A stretch of DNA of 64,000 nt, from contig NC_081851.1 in assembly GCF_963259705.1 (NCBI RefSeq), forward strand, positions 62,776,355-62,840,354, written 5' to 3'. This document shows, piece after piece, positions 30,500 to 40,949 of this stretch. Source of the stretch: Myotis daubentonii (taxonomy: Eukaryota > Chordata > Mammalia > Chiroptera > Vespertilionidae). The first letter of the stretch is position 1. The number at the start of each line of letters is the position of its first letter. The notes beneath the pieces are model-generated. The model saw only the letters and a list, made by a program, of their open reading frames with translations, made no database searches and was not told the DNA's origin. Made by a program: the position numbers and the translations under genes.

Positions 30500-33260
30500 A
30501 TGGTATTCAAAGATGAGATTCCCAGATCAAAAGGCACTCAAACAGTTAGTGGGGAAAAGCAGGGAACAAGTACAAGTAACAGGGTTGCTAATGGCGCAAC
30601 TAGATCAAAGCTGGAGGGACATCTAGCAGCTGGTGTGCACAAAGGCAAAAAGATAGGACGATGCTGCACCACACATACAATCTGAACGTGGGGCAGAAGA
30701 AGTATGAACCAAGGTAAACTGGAAATTGTTAAGAAAGAAATGGAACAGCTAAAACATTGCAGTGCTTGGAGTTAGTAAACTCTAGGAAAACCTGTTAACA
30801 GCCATCATTTAAGTTTATGTTCCAACTAGAAAGGCTGAAGAAGTTGAAATAGAAAGCTTTTGCACGAATATCCAAGAAGAAACTGACCACACACCAAATA
30901 AGACATGTTGATAATTATAGGTGGTTGGAATGCAAATGTTGGAAATAGAGCAGAATTAAATGTCATTGGGAAATTGGGCTAGGGGTCAGACATGAGGAAG
31001 AAGATTGGTTCATGGATTTACCAGAAGCCAACAACTTGTCCATCATGAAAACATGCTTCAACCAACCAACAGATGACTGTATATATGGACATCACTAGAT
31101 GGTCAGTATAGGAATCAAATAGACTATGTAATTTGGAGATGGAGAAGCTATATCCTCTTGGCCAAAACAATACCGGGAGCAGATTGTGGTACTGACCACA
31201 AACTCTTAATATCAAACAATTAGAGTAAAGCTGAAGAAGAGTTCTAAAGAAATCATCTTGCCAAAGTATAATGTAAATAACATTCATGATGGGTTTAAAG
31301 TCTACATAAAAACAGATTTGCACTGTTAAAATTAATTGACTAAGAACCAGAAGAACTGTAAACTGAAACTAGAAATATTATTAGGGAAAGATGAGAAAAA
31401 GACAATGCCAAAAGTAAAAAGGGAAGTAAATTCAAGGTGGATGACAGAAGAAACATTAAAAAATTGTTAGAGACAGTTGAAAAGAAAAAGCAAAGGTGAG
31501 AAAAGCAGGGTCGGAATCTTAAATGTAGTTTTTAAAGGACTATCACATAGAGATAAAAAGAATTATTACAATAGTCAATGCAAGTAGATAAGAGAACAAC
31601 AAAAAAGGAAAAAAAGAGACCTTTAGAAGAAGATATAAAAAATAGAAGGAAAATTCAAACCTAGATTAAGAATGCTGAAAGACCAAGAAGGAAGCACATT
31701 ATCTGATCAGGAGAAAATAAAAAGAAGGTGGAAACAGTATAATGAAAATCTATTCAGAAGAGACAAAAAGGATGGCAAAGATTCCTATGATGAAGAGCCT
31801 ATAATCCTAGAAAACTAAGTGAAAGCTGCCCTGAAAGTATTGGGAAGAAATAAATCACCAGGAGTAGATGGGAAGCTATACAATTATTTCAAGTCACAGA
31901 GACTGAATCTGTCAATCCTAACAAGAATATGTCAACAAATATGGAAAATGAAACAATGGCCTACAGACTGGAAGTGTTCCATACATCCCAGTTGTCAAGA
32001 AAGAGGATGCCTAGGAGTGCAATCACTACAGGGCAATTGCTCTAATTTCCCACGCAAGTGAAGTGATGCTCAAGATGAGGCAACATTCTACCTTATGTGG
32101 AGCAAGAAATGCTGGATGTTCTAGTTGGATTCAGAAAAAGAGGCACTTGAGATCTAATTGTGAGCATTCGCTGGATTCTGGAGTGCTCCAAAGAATTTCA
32201 GAAGGTTGGTCTGAGTTTTATAGGTACAGTAAAGCCTTTATTACGTGGACCATGAAAATCTATGGGTTGCTCTGAAAGAAATGGGTGTGCCTCAGCACTT
32301 GATTGTCCTGATGTCTAACTTGTATTGTGGATAGGAGGCCACTGTCATGGAGAGTCAGATGGTTTCCCAGGCAAAGGTGTCAGTCAAGGGAGCATTCCAT
32401 CTCTCTATTTATTTAATGTGTATACAGAAGAGATAATACACAAAACTGGGCTAGACTCAGAGGAAGGAGAAGTGAAAACTGGTGGAAAAATATCAGTAAT
32501 TTAAGCTATGCACATGATACCATCTTACTGGTAGAAAGTAGCAATGATTTGAAACAACTTCTGATGAAAGTAAAAGAAGGAAGTGACAAAGCAGGACTGC
32601 ATTGGAACATCAAGAGGACAAAAATCATGACTACAGAAGACATATACAACTTTAACACAGACAATGAAGACAAAATTGTTAAATATTTTGCTTATCTTGG
32701 TTCAGTCATAAATTCAAATAAAGATGGCAGTCAAAAATATGAAGAGAAGGCTGAGACTATGAAGGGCAGCAATGGAAGAATTAGGAAAGGTCACCAAGAG
32801 CAAAGATATCATCACAATAGACAACGGTTAAAATCACCCACACTCGTATGTTCCCAATTACTAGTTGTGGATGGGAAAGTTGGACAGTGAACAGGCTGCT
32901 AGGAGAAAATTGATTTGTTTGAAATAGGATGTTGGAGGAGAGCTCTACCGATACCCTGGACCACCAGGAAGATGAACAAATGGGCCCTAGAGAAAATGAA
33001 GCCTGGAACATCGCTGGAGGCAAACTGACAAAACTGAAGCTGGCCTACTTTGGGCACACCATGAGAAGTCAGGGTTCAGTGGAAAAGATGGTAATTCCGG
33101 GAAAAATAGATGCAGCAGGAAAAGGAGGAGATCAAAATATAAGATGGATTGACTCCATAAAAGAAGCCATAGCCATGAGTCTACAGGAGTGAGCAGGGCT
33201 GTTGAAGATAGGACATATCTCTCACAGGGTCACCTAGAGTTGGAGCCAACTCAACAGCAC

Positions 33261-33311
<51 letters not shown>
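30500..33311 (+). mobile_element. Decayed RTE-clade LINE, nearly full length
   Basis: About 2.8 kb that translates in shifting frames as an RTE-type (BovB-related) ORF. Endonuclease: 'GGWNANVGN' region at about 30,920-30,960 and a 'QIDYV'-like stretch near 31,110-31,140. Reverse transcriptase: NKSPGVDG at about 31,850-31,875, TRICQQIWKMKQWPTDWK at 31,920-31,975, a 'YVDHENLW'-like stretch near 32,235, catalytic box at 32,507-32,518 reading YAHD instead of YADD, then LKQLLMKVKEGSDKAGL at 32,549-32,600. C-terminus: KLTKLKLAYFGHTMRSQGS at about 33,025-33,080 and RWIDSIKEAIAMSLQE to 33,191. The 3' end 'gggtcacctagagttggagccaactcaacagcacataac' runs into (CA)n, typical of RTE tails. Many stops and frameshifts: not functional. 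Confidence 0.85.
33264..33311. repeat. (CA)n tail of the RTE element
   Basis: About 24 AC units directly after the RTE 3' end. RTE elements end in short simple repeats rather than poly(A), so this microsatellite probably grew from the element's own tail. Confidence 0.9.
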
Positions 33312-33315
<4 letters not shown>

Positions 33316-33883
33316 ATTCTAACTACCAAACACAATTCACCAATAAAGAAATGTACCATGAATTTTTCAAGCCTTGAGATGATTCTGTGAATGACTAGAG
33401 ACTGTACCTAAAATTATGAATGCTATTTAGTAATTGTTTTTTTTTATTTTTGTGGCGTATAGGACACTTTGCCGAGTAGGTTTATCAAACAGAATTCTAT
33501 ATGGTAAGATGCTTATACTGTAAGAGCTAAGAACAAACCAATACTTGGGCCAGACTTTCAGGAAATCCAAACATCTGTATTAAAAAAAAATGTTGGCAGC
33601 AATCAATCATCCAGTTTTGTCAACATGTTGCCAAAGACCAAGATCACTGGAAATGTTTTTAACCAGATGTCCATCGATGTATCTTGAATCAAAACTACAA
33701 ACACAGACTAAAGAATAAAGTACATCAGTAGTTTTACCTTTGAGTTCATCACATGCACTTTTGTTTCGTAAGTTCGAACAAGCAGAAAGTAACTTCAGAA
33801 TTTGTGGAGATGATTAAGGATTTCTCCTTACTATAATCTGTAAGATAACCATTAAAAAATCAGCAAGGAATATTTAAATAATA
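33312..33883. other. Unassigned AT-rich DNA
   Basis: No recognised feature. Confidence 0.4.
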
Positions 33884-34009
33884 CAGGGGTTGGCAAAAAA
33901 GTAGGGTTATAGTTGTGAGTATGCAAAATAGAGTCTATTTTGTATTATTTATTAATTATTGTCTTATTTTCCATACAAACAACTGTAAGCTTACCTTTGC
34001 CCATCCCTG
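33884..34009. mobile_element. Mariner-type MITE, 126 bp
   Basis: Terminal inverted repeats of about 30 bp: left starts CAGGGGTTGGCAAAAAAGTA, right reverse-complement starts CAGGGATGGGCAAAGGTAAG; both continue to 'ttayagttg'. A TA dinucleotide flanks each end (33,882-33,883 and 34,010-34,011), the target duplication of Tc1/mariner elements. No coding capacity, so it depended on a transposase in trans. Confidence 0.88.
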
Positions 34010-34011
34010 TA

Positions 34012-35160
34012 TGTTGGGAACATACTAGGTGTTGTAGAAAGCTACATGTATTATTCTAGTTAAGAAAGCTCTAGTTTTGAAATGTTTTAAAAGGAACGTG
34101 TATTACTTCTATAATAAAGAAAAATAGTTTTAAGGGCTAAAAGTTAACATTTATGAGCACTTACTAAGTTGTAGCATTGAAGAATATTGTATCCCATAGG
34201 GTTAAATAGACAAAAATAACCCCATCAAAATACTGTTTTGAGTCATTTTATTATCATGATATAATCAACACTATTTGCTGAATGAGTGAAAGAATGAATA
34301 AAAGTTCAAAAAAATTCAACACATTATACTTTTAAATCAGTAGAAGAGTTTTCCAGGATGGTTAATTATGACAGTTGTTAACAGATAGAAATGTTTTGGG
34401 CCGACTAACAGGAAACAGTTATTTTTGTATACAAAACCATTGGTTTATACCAGCCAGATGGTATACCACAGCATAGTTAACAACTGAAAGCCACATAAAG
34501 AAGTGGACTGGATTCCTACCCTCTGGTACTTGGCGCTGTCACAGAGTTTCTTGGGTCAGATGAAAAGTCAAGTCAAGCTGAGGAACCAAGGGATGGCTGA
34601 TGAGGAGGCACCCCAATCTGAATGTTCATATGATCTAAAAATAATAGCGACCTTTCTATGTATAATGGCCTGAAGTCTAACTACCTCTTAAAATTAGATA
34701 ACTGCCGAGAAGTCCTTCCTTTGTAGAAAATGTGGAGATGCCACTGCCTTCTTCTAAAAAGTGTATATGATCTCAACGGGTTGGAGATTGTACGGGCAGA
34801 TTGGAGCACTTTCGAGGAAGCAGCCTGGATTCTCAAAGACACAGTTATGGGATTACAATTAAAGGGGGAAAGGACTATGATTGGCTTGCTTGGAAGACTG
34901 AGATGATGTTGGGTCAAAGTTCTGAGACATAGCTGTTACTAATGCCCCTTTTAAGATGTAAATGGTGTAGGAGTATTTTGGACTCAAAATTCTGTAGGCA
35001 GAACTTTGATAACAGAATTTTGTTAAAAAGTGGAGCAAACTGTGATCCGAGGAGGCCAACATAAAATGTTAGAAAGAATACAGATAAATCATGAGTAAAA
35101 TAAAATAGAACAAATATGCTTTTCATTGTGTCATATTGAAAATCACCAATATTTCTCTTA
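34012..35160. other. Unassigned DNA, no gene recognised
   Basis: No repeat or exon could be supported. Three minus-strand ORFs of 67-83 codons (34,681-35,165) have no recognised motif. Confidence 0.4.
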
Positions 35161-35753
35161 TCCAATATAATAAAAGAGAAACATGCAAATTAACTGTCCC
35201 TCTGCTATGTTCAAGCCATGCCCACAAGCCATGACCACCAGTCAAGCAGGAGCGAGTATACCCAATTAAGATGGTGGTGGCCATGGAGCTGGAGTGAGCA
35301 GGAGGCTTGGGCTGCCCCCGGTGATGGAGGAAGCCAAGCTTCCCACCTGCCCTGGCTAGCCCTGGGCTCCGCTCAAGGCTACAAAGTTTCAATTATAGAA
35401 GATAAATAAATCCCAGAAAAAAAAAAAAGGAGAGGCTGGGAGCTTGGGTCACCGGGGTGTATGTGGCCAGCCTGAAAATGGCCATCAGCCCCTCACCCAG
35501 GCTGGCCAGGCACCCCAGCAGGACCCCCTCACACTGAAGGGGTTGTGGGCAGCCTGAAAACAGCCCTCAGCCCTTCACCCAGGCTGGCCACACCCCCATG
35601 GGGTGAGTGTCCCCGCTGGGGGGCTTGACCAGCCTTGAAACGGCCCTCAGCCCCTCACCCAGGCTGGCCAGGCACCCCAGTGGGACCCCCACCCTGATTT
35701 GGGACACCCTTCAGGGAAAACCAGCCGGCCGCCACCCGGGCACCAGGCCTCTA
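35161..35753 (+). mobile_element. Helitron, first of a second head-to-tail pair, with GC-rich repeats
   Basis: Begins TCCAATATAATAAAAGAG after a host A and ends 'gggcaccaggcctcta' where the next Helitron starts; the final G of CTAG is missing at the junction. The interior holds 'ctacaaagtttcaattatag', an A12 run (35,418-35,429) and three GC-rich tandem units of about 80 bp (from about 35,465 to 35,700). The A run followed by unrelated GC-rich sequence hints at captured or retroposed material, but its source is not identifiable by eye. No ORF is supported. Confidence 0.85.
35465..35700 (+). repeat. Three tandem ~80-bp GC-rich units inside Helitron
   Basis: Each unit contains 'cagcctgaaaayrgccmtcagcccytcacccaggctggcca' style sequence: starts near 35,467, 35,549 and 35,630. 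The third has 'agccttgaaacggccctcag'. The units also contain an internal inverted pair (GGCCAGCCT near the start, AGGCTGGCC near the middle). Confidence 0.85.
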
Positions 35754-36223
35754 TCCTGTATAATAAAAGGGTAATATGCAAATTGACCCTAACAGCAGAA
35801 CGACTGGGAATGACTGGTCACTATGACACACACTGACCACCAGGGGACAGACGCTCAATGCAAGAGCTGCCCTCTGGTTGTCAGTGCGCTCCCACATGGG
35901 GGAGCTCTGCTCAGCTGCAAGCCAGGCTGATGGCTGCCAGTACAGTGGTGGTGGTGGGAGCCTCTCCTGTCCTCAGCAGTGCTAAGGATGTCCAACTGCA
36001 GCTTAGGCCTGCTCCCCGCTGGCAAGTGGACATTCCCCAAAGGCTCCTGGGCTGCCAGAGGGATGTCTGACTGCCAGCTTAGGCCCACTCCCCCGGGGAG
36101 TGGGCCTAAGCCAGCAGGTGGACATTCCCTGAGGGGTCCCAGACTTCAAGAGAGCACAGGCCGGGCTGAGGGACCTCCCCCCGGCCCCCCGAGTGTGCAA
36201 ATTTTTGTGCACCAGGCCTCTAG
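35754..36223 (+). mobile_element. Helitron (HeliBat-like), second of a head-to-tail pair
   Basis: Begins TCCTGTATAATAAAAGGG abutting the previous element and ends with the hairpin TGTGCAAATTTTTGTGCA, 'ccaggcct' and CTAG at 36,220-36,223, followed by host T. It belongs to the same subfamily as 11,823-12,242: both hold 'ctatgacay-cactgaccaccagggg', 'gacgctcaatgc', and the 'gatgtctgactgccagctt' hairpin. Its internal hairpin is almost perfect (36,061-36,128). Non-autonomous. Confidence 0.93.
36077..36111. repeat. 17-bp perfect hairpin with 1-nt loop
   Basis: GCTTAGGCCCACTCCCC (36,077-36,093) and its exact reverse complement (36,095-36,111) are separated by a single C. Imperfect pairing extends out to about 36,061-36,128. 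It lies inside the Helitron. Confidence 0.95.
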
Positions 36224-36376
36224 TAATTAAACAAAATATTCTCATATTAATTTATCAAATTTCAAATTGACTTTATTTTGTGCAGTTTGAATAAAAGTGA
36301 AGGATCTCATTGGTGAGGAAAATGAAAAGTTTCAATGGAAAAGCGATGGATAAAGATTATGTAAAAAGGATGTGTG

Positions 36377-36576
36377 AGCCCTAGCCAGTTGACAGTGGAT
36401 AGAGCATCGGCCTGTGGACTGAAGGGTCCCAGGTTTGATTCTGGTCAAGGGCATGTACCTAGGTTGCAGGCAGCCAATCCCTGTGTTTCTTGATATTTCT
36501 CTCTGTCTTTCCCTCTCTCTTTCATTCTCTCTAAAAATCAATGGAAAAATGTCCTCAGGTGAGGAGTAAAAAAAAA
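36377..36576 (+). mobile_element. Ves SINE
   Basis: Head AGCCCTAGCCAGTTGACAGTGGATAGAG, B box-like GGTTTGATTCTG, then a deletion in the Ves body ('gttgcaggcagccaatccctg'), a CT-rich tract, and tail 'aaaaatcaatggaaaaatgtcctcaggtgagga' with A13. Flanking duplication AAAAAGGATGTGTG/AAAAAGGATATGTG (one mismatch). Confidence 0.9.
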
Positions 36577-36591
36577 AAAAAGGATATGTGA

Positions 36592-37109
36592 AAAGTAGTG
36601 GGGGAGATAGTCAACTATGGCAAATATTTTATTACAATTATAATGCAGCAAAATTGATTCAAAGATAAATTGGTAAGAATAAAATAATTTTAAACTAGGA
36701 CATTAATCTTTAAACACTAATTTTCAAAGTAATGACAACTAAATAATTTGTTACTGAGGTAGCAATGATCAAGATTTTTTGGAAAAAGTTGCTTTAAAAA
36801 TTATGTTTCTACCACATACTGGTTATGAGTTAGTCAATAAATGTATGTGAGGGGACAATATTGTTTACAACACATTTCCTGCCAACCTCTGTTTTTCACT
36901 GAATGTGTTTTTTTTTTTTTTTTAACTTGAGGTGGCTTCACAATGTAATCAATAATAGAAGCAGATGGCATCCCTTTGACCCCTCATTTTAGCATCTAGG
37001 CATTTGCAATCAGTTACATGCAAGATATGAGGAAATTGTGCATTAAAATTAGCCCCATCTTTTTTAGTTGCCATAAAGTAGATTTGGTCATAAAATTTGA
37101 GTGTAAAGA
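36592..37109. other. Unassigned AT-rich DNA
   Basis: Contains a long T run at about 36,907-36,923. No gene or element recognised. Confidence 0.4.
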
Positions 37110-37265
37110 ACCCGTGAGATTGTCTAGTTCAATTTTTGTATTTTACAGGTGAGAAAATGCTTGGTCAGAGAAGTAGTAAATTGACCAGCTCAAGGTCACA
37201 TATAAAGTCTATGGGAACAGATCCCAGCCACTTGACTTAGTGCCAGAGACCATTGCTTCTACTCC
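37110..37265 (-). repeat. MIR SINE
   Basis: Reverse-complement MIR core: 'attttacaggtgagaaaatgcttggtcagagaagtagtaaattgaccagctcaaggtcacat', then 'gggaacagatcccagccacttgactta'. Ancient, diverged. Confidence 0.7.
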
Positions 37266-37311
37266 CAGTATCAAAGCTGTCTTTTCTATTGGGGAGATTA
37301 GAATATTTATA

Positions 37312-37883
37312 AAGGGTGTCCCAAAATTCACGCAAGAAGTAATTTTGATAGAAAACACAGGTTTATAATTAAAAATTGTAAATTTTTTATTGATTCATAA
37401 AGTATCCAGTATAGGGTTATGTATGAAATAGCATATTGGGTAAATGGCCCCCACGGCTTTGCTGACACATATGCACTCTTTTGTTGAAATTTTCCATGAC
37501 CGTTTTGCATAAATGTGGCTGAATTTTGATGAGGCTCATTTTCATCTTGATGGCTTGGTTAATCAACAAAATTGTCGCATTTAAGGTTCAGAAAATCCAC
37601 GAGTGATTGTTGAGAAACAAATGCATCCACAACGTGTCACTGTTTGGTGCGGATTTTGGGCTGGAGGCATCATCGGACCATTCTTCTTCGAAAATGCGGC
37701 TGCTCAGGCAATAACAGTTAATGGTGCTCCCTATCGCGACATGATAATCCATTTACCCGATATGCTATTCCATACATAACCCTATACTGTATACTTATGA
37801 ATCAATAAAAAATTTACAATTTTTTATTATAAACCTGTGTTTTCTATCAAAATTACTTCTTGCGTGAATTTTGGGACATCCTT
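37312..37883. mobile_element. Fold-back mariner element with transposase remnant
   Basis: 572 bp flanked by TA on both sides (37,310-37,311 and 37,884-37,885). The arms 37,312-37,447 and 37,749-37,883 are reverse complements over about 135 bp with few mismatches, far longer than the roughly 30-bp repeats of normal mariners. Read outward, each arm encodes the same transposase C-terminus (HLPxMLFHT then stop) followed by the same 3' UTR. The left arm continues on the minus strand as more C-terminus (NFNKRVHMCQQSRGG, about 37,450-37,500). The right half holds a + strand piece of the catalytic domain (37,525-37,743). The element is thus two 3' ends joined head to head, lacking the 5' half. Confidence 0.88.
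37525..37743 (+). pseudogene. Mariner transposase fragment (catalytic-domain piece)
   Basis: Translates as FDEAHFHLDG, then NQQNCRI, a TAA stop, GSENPRVIVEKQMHPQRVTV, WCGFWAGGIIGPFFFENAA and TVNGAPYRDMI, a good match to mariner-family transposases of the Tc1/IS630 superfamily. The Asp of FDEAHF fits the first catalytic Asp. The fragment then jumps directly to the last nine residues (HLPDMLFHT), so the second and third catalytic Asp are deleted. One in-frame stop lies near 37,582. Not functional. Confidence 0.85.
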
Positions 37884-37885
37884 TA

Positions 37886-38268
37886 TCTATATATATAAAA
37901 GCCTAAGCAACTGGCCAACTGGCTGGCTGGCCAGTAGCTATGGTGTGCAATGACCACCAGCGGGCAGAGCGACAGCAAATTTGTAGAGTGTTCTTGCACA
38001 CTCCAGGACCCCTTGGGGGATGTCTGACTGCCGGTTTCGGCCCGATCTCCGCAGGCCAGGCCAAGGGACCCCACCTGCCGGAGGGAACCCACTCACTCTA
38101 CAGATGCCCTTTGAGCCCAAGCACTGCTCCAGGTGTGGCTGGCTGGGGAGGGACCGAGGGAGGTTGGCTCCAGGGCGTGTCTGGCCCACCTCACCCAGTC
38201 CCACCCTGATGGCCAACTTCTAATTAATTTCCTTTCAATGTGCATGAATCCATACACTGGGCCTCTAG
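37886..38268 (+). mobile_element. Helitron, inserted directly against the mariner TA
   Basis: Begins TCTATATATATAAAAGCC immediately after the A of the right mariner TA and ends with 'gtgcatgaatccatacactgggcct' and CTAG at 38,265-38,268, followed by host T. The interior ('ctggccaactggctggctggcc', 'atgaccaccagcgggcag', 'gatgtctgactgccggtttcgg') marks a third subfamily. No coding capacity. ORFs of 67-92 codons on both strands reflect its GC content only. Confidence 0.9.
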
Positions 38269-38269
38269 T

Positions 38270-40182
38270 ATTACATAAATTATGAAATATTTTAAGCATC
38301 CTGAAAATGAACAAGAGTAATATAACTCTGGAGCACTTTCCTATCCAGTTCTGTCAAACCTTAAAACATTGCCATATTTGCATCAGACTGAAAGAAGATA
38401 TATCATGATAGAGCTTATCTTATTTTATAGTTCAGAATAATTACATTCAATTTACACTGAAATAATAGCACAATAGCCATGAATTCATTTATAACTCTGT
38501 TGAAGTCAATTATATAAATATTCTTAATACCCTGAAAATATTGTTAATAATAAAAATATTATTACCAATAGTAATAACTAGTAGCCATCATAGTTCTGCT
38601 TACTATAGGACAGGCACTTATTGGCAAATTTTATATTATTTTATATATAATTGTGTTTTGTTATTTTCCTAAAGTTCAACTCATTCTCTTCTAGACAAAA
38701 TATTCTCTTTTTGTCATTATTCTATGCCCCAAAGGCCTAAATAAGTTTCTTTGTATGAAAAAAAACAACACAGATGCTTTACTTTTGAGGTAGATGCCAC
38801 CTCCTGTCGGGTTCCCCAACTTCAAGAGCAGAGCTGATGCTGGATTTCAGCCCCTACTTGTCCCTTTAGTCAGGCACTCTTATTTAGGGCCAAACCATGA
38901 ACTTTACTGTGGCAGCTCTGATTGCCAGAAAGAGAAGACACTCATGTCTGGTGAGGGTATCAGATCAAGACAGGGTCAATCTAAAACGAGGAATGTTGTT
39001 AAAACATCTGAACTTTGTTTTGGATGGTATTATTGAATTTGTATTTGAATATAGGTTACGCCCAATGATGTTCTGAAAATTCACATCAAAGAGAATGAGG
39101 AAACCACACTGAATGAAGGCCAGACTGAGGAGAAGCGAGGAACCCATCCAGGTGGTTCTCCCAGAAATCAAATCTTTGGAACAGATTCTAAATGGAAATG
39201 ATTGGATTTCAAAGCACATTTTCCTGGAGAATGTGATGGACTAGAAAGCTAAAGCCACTGAGACAAAAGCGTTCTATGAGATATAAAAGAGAAGTCTTAA
39301 CTGCCTCTAATTATTTCATCATCTCCCTCCCTGACCTAAAATTGACTCCACAGAGTAAAATAAAGATGGTGACGTTGTCAACCGCACTTACTACCTCTCC
39401 CACTTTATGTTCTACCTACCTTGTACTCCTCACCCTTTCCCAAGCAGAGAGAGCTCTTTCAAATTTAATTTGTTTATGCCACTTATTTGCTGGTCTGGAA
39501 TTCCCTTCCCTTCCCTTCCAAATCTGGAGAGATGAACAAAACTACATATTTAGACTACTCAAATTTGGAGAGGATCTTAAAAGGTTAAACTCGAGAAAGT
39601 GTCTCGTATATAATCTATACTCAAGAAATGTTAATTAATTAATTAAGAAATAGATGAGTGAAGTAGATAATGTGTATGTTTAAAGAGTCTTGATAATTTT
39701 CGTTGGACTGGAAGGTCTTCCTCCACAATCTTTATCTTCAGTTAAGTTCTTCCTTGTATATGGCTCCATCCAGAAATTTTTGCGATGCTGTGCACAAAGC
39801 CCTACATGACGTGAGACTCACTGACCTGTGGAATCACAGATTATATATGTTACCAGGTGATTGCTGTGCCTAAGTACTCATATACCTGACTTGCATTTTT
39901 TTTTTTACTCCCATTGTGCTCATTCATTCATGAGTCTTACCCTCAGTCTCATTTTCTTGCTTTAGCATTCCGGTTTCTGCCTGGAATCTGGAGCCTACCC
40001 TGAGCCCTTGTTCGCTTAGCCGGATCCTGGGCCCCTTGGCTGTGTCTTGCCCTTGGACAGAGGTACAGCTCCTGGCCTTTTTCAGTGTCATCATTAGCTA
40101 AAGGTCCTGCTTCCACAGACTGGCACTGGGGATTGCCATGCTCCTGCCCTCTCTGACATGGATTGTTCCTGTCCTGAACCAT
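38270..40182. other. Unassigned DNA, no gene recognised
   Basis: AT-rich to 38,760, then mixed. 39,370-39,530 and 39,720-39,840 ('aaagccctacatgacgtgag') have faint L2 character. Short ORFs (38,794-39,036; 39,276-39,638; 39,949-40,182 minus) have no known motif. Confidence 0.4.
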
Positions 40183-40245
40183 AGTTCAGTGGCCAAGAGC
40201 ACAGGCCCTGGAGTCAGACGGACTTGGGTTGTATACGCTCCTTTA
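40183..40245 (+). repeat. MIR SINE 5' fragment
   Basis: 'agttcagtggccaagagcacaggccctggagtcagacggacttgggtt' is the start of a MIR. The rest is lost. Confidence 0.75.
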
Positions 40246-40949
40246 TATCTAGCGTAGTGAAGATTCTCACCTCATTCATAAATTTCAACTAAGAGTAAAT
40301 GTTTAGACTGTGAGTATTAAAATAATAATGCAGAAAACATTCAATAGGATGCACGTAGAAGCGACTAATACCTCTTTGACTTCTAAGGTTAGAACACTGT
40401 TCCAAAGCCAGTTGAACACTGGCTATTGGGATGGATATTGGTCTACTTGGATTCTGGTTATTGACCTTTAGAGGTCAGACCTACTGTTGAGTAAGCAATG
40501 CTCCGTGTAGTCCATCTTTTTGTTTCTCTGTTCCCATCTAGCCAGATTCTAACAAGGAAAGGGTGGGAAGAGCACAGAAGTCTATCTGTCTCATAATTTT
40601 TCTTAGCCTTGGCACTAGTAAGACAAAAGAGATTGATTACTTTAGAACATAGTAATTAACAAGGCAGAGTAGAAACTGCCAATAATATCAACAAAGCAAT
40701 TCATTAAGCAGAGTAGGTACTATTAGTTAATAAACTGACTTTAAGCAAATGCTTGCCATGGGTAAGCCAAAATCTTGCATAAGAGTTAACTTTGTCAAGT
40801 GTTTCTAAATGTTGCCCATTAACGAGCATGGAATAAATATTCTTGGAAATGAATCCAGCATATTTTTCTAGAAACCATGATCCTTAAAATTTCTGAGAAA
40901 GTTTCACTTGTGTTCAACATATTTCATTGTCTCTTTCCAGTGATGTGGC
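40246..40949. other. Unassigned DNA
   Basis: No feature recognised. Confidence 0.4.

Noticed and set aside
31819..32890. Separate short RT-like ORFs that could look like small genes
   Set aside because: They are consecutive fragments of one frameshifted RTE LINE.
35979..36230. Proline/glycine-rich ORFs on both strands
   Set aside because: They arise from the GC-rich palindromic Helitron interior.
37938..38216. Overlapping ORFs of 67-92 codons on both strands
   Set aside because: They lie within a non-autonomous Helitron and have no Rep or helicase motif.
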